A DNA stretch of 64,000 nucleotides from JALYGY01 sp963800975 (GTDB taxonomy: Bacteria; Actinomycetota; Rubrobacteria; Rubrobacterales; Rubrobacteraceae), in assembly GCA_963800975.1 (NCBI GenBank), contig CAWDDB010000008.1, positions 186,001 to 250,000 on the forward strand, given 5' to 3'. The first letter of the stretch is position 1; each line of letters starts with the position of its first letter. The notes beneath the pieces were generated by a model. It was not told the origin of the DNA and made no database searches. It saw nothing but the letters and a program-made list of their open reading frames with translations. Shown one piece after another: positions 27,066 through 34,895 of the stretch. The position numbers were made by a program, and so were the translations under genes.

Positions 27066-27497
27066 CTATCGTGGCGCTTCAGAAGCCCCCCCCGCGTCGA
27101 GGTACTCCTGCAGCATCCGGGCCGCCGCGAGGTGATCCACGCGTCCGGTACGCTTCGGGCTGCCCGACCTCATGCCTCCGACGGCCATGCGGGTCGTGAG
27201 CCGCTCGTCCCACTCGACGAAGGACACCCCCGGGAACTCGCTTCTCAAGGCTTCGAGCGTGGCCAGGACCTTTCTGGCCTGGAAACCAACCTCGCCGCCC
27301 ATCGTCTTCGGGACGCCCACGAGGATCTTCGAGACTCCCTCCTCGGCGACCAGCCGTCTCAGGGTCTGGGTAAGTTCCTGGCTCGGCACCACCGCGACGG
27401 GGCGGGCGATTGTCCTAGTAGGGTCCGAGACCGCGACGCCGGTTCGGACCTCTCCGAGGTCTAGGGCAGCGACGCGCCCTTGCAGTTGTGCGGACAA
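27066..27497 (-). CDS. ruvX: Putative Holliday junction resolvase / rRNA-processing nuclease YqgF (RuvX)
   Basis: 143 residues, RNase H fold. Seen: AALDLGEVRTGVAVSDP with the first catalytic Asp, VGVPKTMGGEVGFQARKV, VEWDERLTTRMA and the last catalytic Asp in VDHLAAARMLQEYL. The family is implicated in pre-16S rRNA maturation. It lies between alaS and mltG, its usual neighbours, 9 nt after alaS. Confidence 0.92.
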   Translation of the reverse strand: MSAQLQGRVAALDLGEVRTGVAVSDPTRTIARPVAVVPSQELTQTLRRLVAEEGVSKILVGVPKTMGGEVGFQARKVLATLEALRSEFPGVSFVEWDERLTTRMAVGGMRSGSPKRTGRVDHLAAARMLQEYLDAGGASEAPR

Positions 27498-27506
27498 CGG
27501 CAGGAG

Positions 27507-30152
27507 CTACTCCCCGGTGCCTGCAAGGCGTCGGCTCAGGATCTCGCGCACGCGAGTTAGCGCTTCCGGGATCGCCTCGAGGTTTCCGCCTCCGGCCTGC
27601 GCCATGGTGGGTCCACCGCCGCCGCCGCCACCAAGAACTCCCGAGACCTCCCTGACTATGTCCCCGGCCTTGACCTTCGCGGAGACGTCGGGATGCAAGT
27701 TGGCGACCAGAACGGCTTTGCCGTCCAGGGCGGCGGCGAGGACGACGGCGGATGGTCCGCCGAGACGGTTCTTGACGTCGTCTGAGATCTGGCGCAGGCC
27801 CTTGACGTCGGCCGCAGCGACCTGTCCCGTGACGACCTTGGTGCCGTCTACCGACTCGGCGTTGTCTACCAGGTCGCCCACCTCGCCGAGGCCCTGACGA
27901 AGCGTACTCTCCTTCGCCGCCTCCCTGGCCCGCTCGACCTCGCTTCTCAAGCTGGAGACCGTCTCGGGGAGGAGATCCAGGTCCACCCGGAGGTCGCCCG
28001 CCAACTCCTCGGCCGTCTCGGTCGCGAGCGTCAGGTACTCGAGCGCCTCGCGCCCCGTTATCACTTCGATGCGGTACAGGTCGGCCCCGTGCTTGCGGTT
28101 GGACGTGATCTTGAACGCCCCGATCTCGGCCGTCCCACGCACGTGGGTTCCGCCGCACAACTCGCGGGAGAACCCGTCCACTTCGACCACTCGGACGAGG
28201 TCGCCGTACTTCTCGCCGAAGAGCATGATGGCGCCGAGTTTGCGGGCCTCCTCGAGCGTCGTGTTGTAGTACCGCACCGGCTGGTTCTCGGTTATCTTCT
28301 GCAGGCAGAGCTCCTGCACGCGCCCGAGCTCCTCCTCGTCAACCTTGCCCGTGTAACGGTAGTCGAACCTCAGCCTGTCAGGCCCGACGTAGCTCCCAGC
28401 CTGCACAACGTCCTTGCCAAGAACCGTCCTGAGAGCCCAGTGCAAGATGTGCGTCGCGGTGTGGTTGGCCTCGATCTGCTGCCGTCTCACCCGGTTTATC
28501 GAGGCGGTCACCGCGTCGCCAGCCAGGAAGGTGCCCCGCTCCACGCGTGCCCGCAGCACGTTGTAGTCACCGGCGGGTGCGGATTCCACCACCTCGAGCT
28601 GACCGCGGTCCGACGTGATCCAACCCTCGTCCGCCACCTGCCCGCCTCCGGTCGCGTAGAACGGGTCCTCCTCGAGCACCAGGTAGAGCTCGTCCACGGC
28701 GTCGGGGACCGGTTCGAGGGCCACGATCCTGGTCTCCACCTGTTCCCGCTGGTACCCGACGAACCGGCTCTTGACGTCCCTATCCCTGAACGCCGCGACC
28801 AGCCTGTCGTAGCCCTGCACGGCCTCCCTGGCGCGCTCTCGCTGGGCGAGCATGGCCCTCTCGAAAGCCGCTTCGTCCAGCACGATTCCCCGCTCGGTCA
28901 GCACCTCTCGGGTGACCTCGACCGGGAAGCCGTAGGTGTCGTGCAGCATAAAGGCGACCTCGCCCGGGAACTCCTCGCTCGAGAGGCGACCGATCTCCGC
29001 CTCGAGCAACTTCGTTCCGGCTTCGTAGATCTCCACGAATCGCGCCGCCTCGGCGGTCACCACCCTGCGGATGTCGTCTCGGGCGTTGCGCAGCTCCTGG
29101 TAAAAGTCCCCCATCTGGTCTGCGACCACATCGACCACGCCGGCGATCTGCTCCGCCGTGAGGCCTAGACGGCCGAGGCCCTCCCGCGTCGCCCGGCGGA
29201 TGATGCGCCTGAGCACGTACTCGCGGCGCTGGTTTCCAGGCCTGACCCCGTCCGCAATAAGGAAGGCCATACCCCTCGCGTGGTCTGCCATGATGTACAG
29301 GGATCTGTCTGTCGCCTCGGAGGTCCCCAACTCCACACCGGAGTACTCGCGCACCTTCTCGAAGATCGGCGCGTAGACGTCCGTCTCGTACACGAAGAGG
29401 ACTTCCTGCACCGCGGCCGTGGTGCGCTCCAGGCCAAGGCCGGTATCTATGCCTGGCTTGGCCAGAGGCTTCAGCGTGCCGTCCTTGAGTTGCTCGTACT
29501 GGTTGAAGACGAGGTTCCAGATCTCGAGGAAGCGGGGGTCGCCTTCTTCGCCGCCTGGACCGTACCTCGGATCCTCGGTCGGATCCCCCTTCGCGTACTC
29601 CTCGCCGTAGTCGAAGTAGATCTCCGAGCAGGGACCGCAAGGACCGGACTCGCCCGGCGGTCCCCACCAGTTCTCGCTCTTGGGGAGCCCGAAGATCTTG
29701 TGCTCCGGAACGCCGACGTCGATCCAGTGTTCCTTGGCGACGAGATCCTCGGGGGCGTCCTCGTCGCCCTCGAAAATCGTGATCCAGAGCTTCTCGGGGG
29801 CGATGCCAAGGTCCCGCGTCAGGAACTCCCAGGCCCACTCGATCGCCTCTTTCTTGAAGTAGTCCCCGAAGGAAAAGTTGCCGAGCATCTCGAAGAACGT
29901 CAGGTGGCTCGGGTCACCAACCTCTTCTATGTCTACCGTGCGAAAGCACTTCTGCGAGCTCGTCGCCCGAGGGGACGGGGGCGCGTCTTGACCGGTGAAG
30001 TACGTCAGGAACTGCTGCATCCCGGCCGTCGTAAGCAGGACGGTCGGATCGTTTGCGGGGATCAGGGAAGAACTGGGGTAACGCCGGTGCTCCCGGCGCT
30101 CGAAGAACGCCAGGAATCGCTCGCGAATCTCGCTACTCGTCATCTCGATCAT
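27507..30152 (-). CDS. alaS: Alanine--tRNA ligase
   Basis: 881 residues, full length. Class II catalytic core (LTTAGMQQF motif region, FRTVDIEEVGDPSHLTFFEMLGNF, GLGLERT), a central tRNA-binding helical part, the editing domain with metal ligands HTATHILH and the distal CGGTH in LCGGTHV, and the C-terminal Gly-rich C-Ala domain (GGGGGGPTMAQAGG). Start ATG 30152 (a second ATG lies three codons in). A TAGAAT box 8 nt before the ATG may be its own -10. It sits downstream of the sigma factor gene and upstream of ruvX. Confidence 0.97.
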   Translation of the reverse strand: MIEMTSSEIRERFLAFFERREHRRYPSSSLIPANDPTVLLTTAGMQQFLTYFTGQDAPPSPRATSSQKCFRTVDIEEVGDPSHLTFFEMLGNFSFGDYFKKEAIEWAWEFLTRDLGIAPEKLWITIFEGDEDAPEDLVAKEHWIDVGVPEHKIFGLPKSENWWGPPGESGPCGPCSEIYFDYGEEYAKGDPTEDPRYGPGGEEGDPRFLEIWNLVFNQYEQLKDGTLKPLAKPGIDTGLGLERTTAAVQEVLFVYETDVYAPIFEKVREYSGVELGTSEATDRSLYIMADHARGMAFLIADGVRPGNQRREYVLRRIIRRATREGLGRLGLTAEQIAGVVDVVADQMGDFYQELRNARDDIRRVVTAEAARFVEIYEAGTKLLEAEIGRLSSEEFPGEVAFMLHDTYGFPVEVTREVLTERGIVLDEAAFERAMLAQRERAREAVQGYDRLVAAFRDRDVKSRFVGYQREQVETRIVALEPVPDAVDELYLVLEEDPFYATGGGQVADEGWITSDRGQLEVVESAPAGDYNVLRARVERGTFLAGDAVTASINRVRRQQIEANHTATHILHWALRTVLGKDVVQAGSYVGPDRLRFDYRYTGKVDEEELGRVQELCLQKITENQPVRYYNTTLEEARKLGAIMLFGEKYGDLVRVVEVDGFSRELCGGTHVRGTAEIGAFKITSNRKHGADLYRIEVITGREALEYLTLATETAEELAGDLRVDLDLLPETVSSLRSEVERAREAAKESTLRQGLGEVGDLVDNAESVDGTKVVTGQVAAADVKGLRQISDDVKNRLGGPSAVVLAAALDGKAVLVANLHPDVSAKVKAGDIVREVSGVLGGGGGGGPTMAQAGGGNLEAIPEALTRVREILSRRLAGTGE

Positions 30153-30171
30153 CTCGGAATATTCTACTTAC

Positions 30172-30945
30172 TCAGCGATTGCTTTCCAGCTCATGCAGCT
30201 CGCTGCGCAGATCCTCGAGCGCCCGGCGCAGCAGCCGGGAGACGTGCATCTGGCTCACCCCGATGTGGTCGGCGATCTCCGTCTGCGTCTTGCCCTCGTT
30301 GAAGCGCAGCTTGAGGATCTGCTGCTGCTGGTCCTTGAGGCCCTCGATCGCCTCCTGCAACAACACCCTGTCCTCGAGTCCCTCGATCGGAGACTTCTCG
30401 TCGGCCTGCAGGTCCATGATCGAGTCTCCATCCGGCTCGTCCTGGCTCACGGGGGCATCCAGGCTCGCGGTGTTGTACGCCCAGCCGAGGGTGAGCGCCT
30501 CCGCGACGCTCTCGACGTCGGAATCGAGCGTCGTCGCCAGCTCCTGAATGGTTGGCGAGCGGCCCGTCCGCACGGTCTGGTCCCGGATCACCTCCTTCGC
30601 CGATTGCCTTAGCTCCTGCAGGCCGCGCGGCACCCGCATCGCCCAGCCCTTGTCGCGGAAGTAGCGCTTGATCTCCCCCAGTATGTTCGGCGTGGCGTAG
30701 GTCGAAAACTCGATGTTGCGATCCACGTCGAAGCGGTCGACCGCCTTGATCAGGCCGACCGAGGCTACCTGAACCAGGTCGTCCACCGGCTCGCCGCGCC
30801 CCGAGAACTTGCGAGCAAGGAACTCGGCTAGCGGGAGCTGCTCCTGGATCACCCTCTCGCGGGCGTCCTGATCCCGCTGGCGGTGGTATCGCTCGAGCAA
30901 CATGCGGGTGCGAGCCTTGTCTGGTCGCTTGTAGCGCCGGGTCAC
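30172..30945 (-). CDS. sigB: RNA polymerase sigma factor, SigB/SigF family
   Basis: 257 residues. Region 2 (EFLARKFSGRGEPVDDLVQV, then GLIKAVDRFDVDRNIEFSTY), region 3 (RVPRGLQELRQSAKEVI) and region 4 with a helix-turn-helix (KTQTEIADHIGVSQMHVSRL) are all present, and the size and absence of region 1 place it with stress/sporulation sigma factors of the SigB/SigF/SigG group. GTG 30945 overlaps the stop of the RsbW-like gene, so the two are translationally coupled, as in rsbW-sigB operons. The upstream Arg-rich extension of the frame is the shadow of that gene. Target regulon cannot be read here. Confidence 0.93.
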   Translation of the reverse strand: MTRRYKRPDKARTRMLLERYHRQRDQDARERVIQEQLPLAEFLARKFSGRGEPVDDLVQVASVGLIKAVDRFDVDRNIEFSTYATPNILGEIKRYFRDKGWAMRVPRGLQELRQSAKEVIRDQTVRTGRSPTIQELATTLDSDVESVAEALTLGWAYNTASLDAPVSQDEPDGDSIMDLQADEKSPIEGLEDRVLLQEAIEGLKDQQQQILKLRFNEGKTQTEIADHIGVSQMHVSRLLRRALEDLRSELHELESNR

Positions 30946-31211
30946 GAAATTAGCTCTACCACGGTGCGCCATCTGGACCCGCCGGGCTCTTCGACCTCCG
31001 CGAGCACGCCGTTGTCGCCGAACGAGAAGCGATAGCAGGTGGGGGCGTCCTGCGAGTAGAAGCCGAGCAACAGCTCCACCGCTTCGTCCAGCCCGCCGAC
31101 GCCGACCTTGGCGCGGGCGGCCATGCCCGCCAGCACGAGCCCGACGCAAGATCTCAGGTCCCTGTCCGGAGGAACCTTCAGGTAGGCGTACTCTCTTCCT
31201 GGCTCATCCAC
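30942..31211 (-). CDS. Small RsbW-like (anti-sigma fold) protein
   Basis: 89 residues from GTG 31211. The first half (EYAYLKVPPDRDLRSCVGLV, LAGMAARAKVGVGGLDEAV) follows the N-terminal strand and two helices of RsbW/SpoIIAB anti-sigma kinases, and the end (VLAEVEEPGGSRWRTVVELI) fits the central strands. The helix that normally carries the ATP/Mg-binding Asn (DEAxxNA) reads DEAVELLLGFYS, so the Bergerat ATP site is missing, and the C-terminal G1/G2 part is absent. Position and overlap with the sigma gene support an anti-sigma or adaptor role without kinase activity. Fold assignment is by eye; not certain. Confidence 0.7.
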   Translation of the reverse strand: MDEPGREYAYLKVPPDRDLRSCVGLVLAGMAARAKVGVGGLDEAVELLLGFYSQDAPTCYRFSFGDNGVLAEVEEPGGSRWRTVVELIS

Positions 31212-31213
31212 GC

Positions 31214-31534
31214 TCAAGCCGAGCCCTCCTCGGCGCTGCTGGTCACCTTTGGCGCGGCCTCGTGCGGGCGCGGGGCAGCGGCCTCCTCGCGCGCCTGGCG
31301 CGCGAGCCGGTCCTCCTGAGCCTCGTGCGCGGCGAGGTCGCGCAGGATCTCCTCGCGCCGCCTCGTGGAGGCCTCGCGGGCGGCCGAGACCGCCGTCTCG
31401 AAGCGGTTTTTCACGGCGTCCGGGAGGTCGCGGGCCGACCTGGGCAGCCGTTTGCGAACGTTCTCGTTCGTCGCGTAGACGGTGCCAGCGACCCCGAGCA
31501 CAACCCCGGCCACGACCTTGCCCCAGCCCTCCAC
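31214..31534 (-). CDS. YtxH-like membrane-anchored coiled protein
   Basis: 106 residues with one N-terminal Gly-rich membrane segment (VVAGVVLGVAGTVYATNENV) followed by a charged, alanine-rich helical tail with many Arg/Glu (TRRREEILRDLAAHEAQEDR). This matches the YtxH family of stress-linked proteins. It begins by overlapping the end of the DUF948 gene and ends 2 nt before the RsbW-like gene. In Bacillus, ytxG (DUF948) and ytxH are adjacent and under general-stress control, which fits the SigB-type gene downstream. Confidence 0.75.
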   Translation of the reverse strand: MEGWGKVVAGVVLGVAGTVYATNENVRKRLPRSARDLPDAVKNRFETAVSAAREASTRRREEILRDLAAHEAQEDRLARQAREEAAAPRPHEAAPKVTSSAEEGSA

Positions 31535-31914
31535 TAAGCTTCCTCCTCAGGTTCCTTCTCGCCACCGATGAACGTGCTGATACCCCGCGAGAGCCCCGCG
31601 GTAGCGGAAGAGACCCTGATCACGCCGCTCCGTACCCCCTTGGTGATCACCGCGGTCGTCTGATCCAGCTCTCCCGTCATGCCGGCGACGTCCCCGACGG
31701 CCTCATCCAGCTGCGAGAGCTGGCTGTTGATGTTGTCGACGGTTACGTGCGTCTTGCCGAGCAGCGGCACGACCTGCTCCGAGACGTCCTGGATCGCCCG
31801 TTCGGTCGTGGAGAAGATGTTCGCAAGCCTAAGGAACATCCACGCCAGCACGAAGAAGGCGACCGCGATCCCGCCAAAGAGTATTCCCTTCATCAGCTCC
31901 ACGAAAGCGTCCAA
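31534..31914 (-). CDS. DUF948 (YtxG-like) membrane protein
   Basis: 126 residues. One membrane helix (ILFGGIAVAFFVLAWMFL) is followed by an amphipathic helical region (DVSEQVVPLLGKTHVTVDNI, SQLDEAVGDVAGMTGELDQT) resembling methyl-accepting/HAMP-like coils, the DUF948 pattern. It heads the four-gene stress module DUF948, YtxH-like, RsbW-like, sigma factor; each junction overlaps or is within 3 nt. Confidence 0.8.
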   Translation of the reverse strand: MDAFVELMKGILFGGIAVAFFVLAWMFLRLANIFSTTERAIQDVSEQVVPLLGKTHVTVDNINSQLSQLDEAVGDVAGMTGELDQTTAVITKGVRSGVIRVSSATAGLSRGISTFIGGEKEPEEEA

Positions 31915-31959
31915 GTCCTACCGCACCTCCCGCACGAGAACCCGCATTATAGCGCCGAA

Positions 31960-33438
31960 CTACGCCTCACGGCGCGCGACCACTCCCCCACCCACGACCC
32001 GCTCCCCGTCGGCCGCGTAAAACACCGCCGACTGCCCGGGCGCTACCCCAACAATGGGTTCCCGCAGCCGCACGACCCACCCTTCACCATCGTCCCCCTC
32101 GACCTCGCATCCGACCGGCCCGCTGTTGTAGCGAACCTGCACGTAACTGGCCTCGGCCGGATCTAGGAACCAGTTCGTCCCCGTCACGCGCAACTCTTCT
32201 ACCTGGAGATCCTGCATTCGCCCCACGACTACCTGGTTGGTCTTCGGTCTCACCTCGGTGACGTATAGCGGGGTCGGCGCGGAGACGCCCAGCCCCCGCC
32301 GCTGGCCTACCGTGAAGTCGACGACGCCCTGGTGACGGCCGAGCACGGCTCCTCCCCCGTCAACCACCTCGCCCGGCTCCGCCTTCACCTTCTTGCGGAC
32401 GAACCGGCGGTAGTTGCCGTCCGGTATGAAGCAAATGTCCTGGCTCTCGGGCGTATACGCCACCGCGAGCCCACCCTCCTCCGCGATCCGGCGCACCTCC
32501 GTCTTTCGGTAATCGCCCAGAGGCAGAACAGCCCGCCCGAGAAGGGACCGCGGGATCGGCCAGAGGACGTAGGTCTGGTCCTTGGTCTCGTCCTCGGCCA
32601 GGGCAAGCGTCGGACCTGGGGCAATCCTGGCGTAGTGCCCGGTGGCGATCTTCTCGAAGCCGAGCACGTCCGCGAGGTAAGCGGCGGCGTGGAACTTGAC
32701 GTGCGCATTGCACGCGACGCAAGGGTTGGGAGTCCGCCCCTCACTATACGAGCCAACGAAGTCGCGCATGACCCGCTTCTCGAACAGGTCCTTGAGGTTC
32801 AAGGTGAAGTGCGGGATTCCCATGCGGTGCGCCGTGTCGCGGGCGAATAGAACCGTGTCGGGCGAGCAGCAGGATCGGCTCCCCCGCTCCCCATCGTGCA
32901 GCCTGAACGTGACGGCCGCCACATCGTACCCGGCCTCCTTTAGCAGCAGAGCGGTCACCGCGGAATCGACCCCGCCGCTCATGGCCGCCACGACGCCCTG
33001 GCGGTCTCCCTGCCGGGTCCCCCCGGCCGACTCCACGTAGCCCTCTACTAGCGACTCGCCAGCAGCGCCATCCAGGTGATCCTCGAATGCCTTGTGTAGC
33101 GCATCTAGGACGAGAGTAAGCGCGTGTTCCTTCCCTGAAGGAAGAGGGCCACCGAGGGCCTGCACCAGGTCCTCCTTCGAGAAACCGGCCGCGCCGAGGA
33201 GCGTTCTGCCTTGGACCGATTCGGCGAGGGCCGAACCCGCCGCGATGCACGCCGCGCAGCCGTACACCTTGTACCGAACGTCCACGAGGTTATTGTCCTC
33301 GATCCGCACGGAGAACCGGGCAACGTCGCCGCACGCGGAATCGCCCGACTCGCCCACCCCCGAAGGGTGGGTACATTCGCCCACGTTGCGCGGACGCACG
33401 AGGTGCTCGATTACCTGCGGCTTGTAGCGGTCAGCCAT
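31960..33438 (-). CDS. mnmA: IscU/NifU-like domain fused to tRNA 2-thiouridylase MnmA
   Basis: 492 residues. Residues 1-125 are an IscU/NifU-N scaffold-like domain: VIEHLVRPRNVG, SACGDVARFSV (Cys36), VYGCAACIAAGSALAE (Cys61, Cys64). The third scaffold Cys of the KxHC motif is missing; GKEHALTLV keeps only His105. From about residue 147 it is MnmA: PP-loop AAMSGGVDSAVTALL, a CC motif (SRSCCSPD), TPNPCVACNAHVKF, ATGHYARI, ESQDICFIPDGN with the second catalytic Cys, then the OB-type C-terminal domain. MnmA thiolates U34 of Lys, Glu and Gln tRNAs, using sulfur relayed from a cysteine desulfurase. That desulfurase is encoded 6 nt upstream, so the fused domain probably acts as the sulfur carrier. 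Fusion order and the missing ligand are directly visible; the relay role is inferred. Confidence 0.92.
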   Translation of the reverse strand: MADRYKPQVIEHLVRPRNVGECTHPSGVGESGDSACGDVARFSVRIEDNNLVDVRYKVYGCAACIAAGSALAESVQGRTLLGAAGFSKEDLVQALGGPLPSGKEHALTLVLDALHKAFEDHLDGAAGESLVEGYVESAGGTRQGDRQGVVAAMSGGVDSAVTALLLKEAGYDVAAVTFRLHDGERGSRSCCSPDTVLFARDTAHRMGIPHFTLNLKDLFEKRVMRDFVGSYSEGRTPNPCVACNAHVKFHAAAYLADVLGFEKIATGHYARIAPGPTLALAEDETKDQTYVLWPIPRSLLGRAVLPLGDYRKTEVRRIAEEGGLAVAYTPESQDICFIPDGNYRRFVRKKVKAEPGEVVDGGGAVLGRHQGVVDFTVGQRRGLGVSAPTPLYVTEVRPKTNQVVVGRMQDLQVEELRVTGTNWFLDPAEASYVQVRYNSGPVGCEVEGDDGEGWVVRLREPIVGVAPGQSAVFYAADGERVVGGGVVARREA

Positions 33439-33444
33439 CGCCGC

Positions 33445-34611
33445 TCAGCTCGTGTAAAGCGGTGAGAGTCGACGTAGCTGGGACACCGCCCCGGAGAAAG
33501 CTTCTAGGAAGCCCTCGATCTCCTCGGGGGTGTTGTCCTTGCCGACCGTGATCCTGACCGACGAGAACGCCTCTGGCTCCGCGCGTCCCATTGCGAGAAG
33601 CACCGCGGAGGCCTTATGGCCGGCCGAGTTGGACGCGCAAGCCGAGCCGCTGCCGATGGCGTACCCGAGCGAGTCCAGGATCAGCACGAGCCCCTCCGCC
33701 TCGACGCCATCCACCGAGAGGTGGGCGTTGTTGGACAGGCGCTGCTGCGGGTGCCCGTTTACGGTAACTCCAGGCATGGTCGTGGCTCCCGCCAGTACCA
33801 AGTCGCGCAGGGTAGTCTCGTGCAGCGCCCGCTCCTCGAGCTCGCCAGCGGCCAGCCTGGCGGCCTCGCCGAGACCGACCAGACCAGCGACGTTGTGCGT
33901 GCCGCTCCTCAAGCCTCGCTCCTGTCCGCCGCCGAAGAGAATTGGCTCCAGAAGGACCCCACCTCGCACGTACAGGGCGCCCGTGCCTTGCGGGCCGTAG
34001 AGCTTGTGTCCGGACAGCGCGAGACTCGCCACGGGAACTTCACCGACGTCGATGGACAACCTGCCGGCCGCTTGGACCGCGTCGGCGTGCAACGGTACCC
34101 CCATCTCGGCACACGATCGCGCCACCTCGGGGATCGGCTGCACCGTCCCGACCTCGTTGTTGGCCCAGACAACGGCCGCGAGCGCGGTATCCGGACGCAG
34201 CGCGTCGGCGAGCTCTGAGGGATCCACGAGCCCGTCCGAATCTACCCCAACCCAGGTTATCTCGAAGCCCTCGACCTCGAGCCTGCGAGCCGCCTCCCTC
34301 ACAGCCGCGTGCTCCACGCGCGACACGACGACGTGCCGCTTCGTCGTGTCGGCGCCGCGCGCGAGACCGAGAACCGCGATGTTGTCGGCCTCGGTGCCGC
34401 CTCCGGTGAACAGGATCTCCTCCGGAGACGCCCCGATCATGTCGGCTACCGCCGCGCGAGCCTCCTCAACGGCGTCGAGGGCCGCCGAGCCAGCGGCGTG
34501 CAAGGACGAAGGATTGCCCCGCGCCCCCCCGAGGTGCGGCAGCATGGCTTCGAGCACGCGCGGGTCGAGCGGCGTCGTCGCGGCGTTGTCCAGGTATACG
34601 GGAGGCTCCAT
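33445..34611 (-). CDS. nifS: Cysteine desulfurase (NifS/IscS family)
   Basis: PLP enzyme that takes sulfur from cysteine. 388 residues: N-terminal YLDNAATTPLDPRV, VEHAAVREA (PLP-stacking His), WANNEVGTVQPI, the PLP lysine in SGHKLYGPQGTGAL, and the persulfide Cys in GSGSACASNSAGHKAS. The active-site loop is of the NifS/IscS (class I) kind. It directly precedes the NifU-MnmA fusion, which points to tRNA thiolation as one task; Fe-S assembly is possible too. Its leader is the hairpin repeat array. Confidence 0.95.
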   Translation of the reverse strand: MEPPVYLDNAATTPLDPRVLEAMLPHLGGARGNPSSLHAAGSAALDAVEEARAAVADMIGASPEEILFTGGGTEADNIAVLGLARGADTTKRHVVVSRVEHAAVREAARRLEVEGFEITWVGVDSDGLVDPSELADALRPDTALAAVVWANNEVGTVQPIPEVARSCAEMGVPLHADAVQAAGRLSIDVGEVPVASLALSGHKLYGPQGTGALYVRGGVLLEPILFGGGQERGLRSGTHNVAGLVGLGEAARLAAGELEERALHETTLRDLVLAGATTMPGVTVNGHPQQRLSNNAHLSVDGVEAEGLVLILDSLGYAIGSGSACASNSAGHKASAVLLAMGRAEPEAFSSVRITVGKDNTPEEIEGFLEAFSGAVSQLRRLSPLYTS

Positions 34612-34658
34612 AGCGCAACTAGTTTAACGCAAGGCAAGGAGATTGCAGCCAACGAACG

Positions 34659-34895
34659 GCTTGTCAGCACGCCTGCTTCGCAGGCTTGTCAGCCTGCACC
34701 CAGAGACAGGAGAAGCCCATTTTGCTGAAAGCGAGGCGGGCGAAGCTCGCCGAAGCGTGCTGAAAAGCGAGGGCTGGCGAAGGCTGCCCGACGCGTGCTG
34801 AAAAGCGGAAGCGGGCGCCAGCCCGCTGTAGCGTGCTGACAAGCGTAGCCCGGAGGGCGTAGCGTGCAGTGCGCGCTGCCACCGGCAGCGCGCAT
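34659..34895. repeat. Array of 15-bp repeats separated by hairpins
   Basis: The 15-mer GCGTGCTGAAAAGCG occurs at 34755-34769 and 34793-34807, with variants at 34721-34733 and 34831-34845 and a truncated copy from 34862; inverted versions (GCTTGTCAGCACGC, GCTTGTCAGCCTGC) lie at 34659-34672 and 34684-34697. Each interval is a different inverted repeat: GCCTGC/GCAGGC, GGCGGGC/GCTCGCC, AGCGGGC/GCCCGCT, GCCC/GGGC, and a perfect 10-bp GCGCGCTGCC/GGCAGCGCGC at 34870-34892. Two unit-to-unit steps are exactly 38 bp. It fills the 283-bp gap between the lipoprotein stop and nifS. It is too short and regular for CRISPR and looks like a REP-type or RNA-structure element. Confidence 0.8.

Noticed and set aside
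30172..31149. A 325-residue version of the sigma factor
   Set aside because: The added N-terminus is an Arg-rich shadow of the RsbW-like gene; the GTG at 30945 gives the SigB-family length.
34659..34895. CRISPR array
   Set aside because: Repeats are 15 bp and spacers are 16-23 bp inverted repeats; no cas genes nearby.
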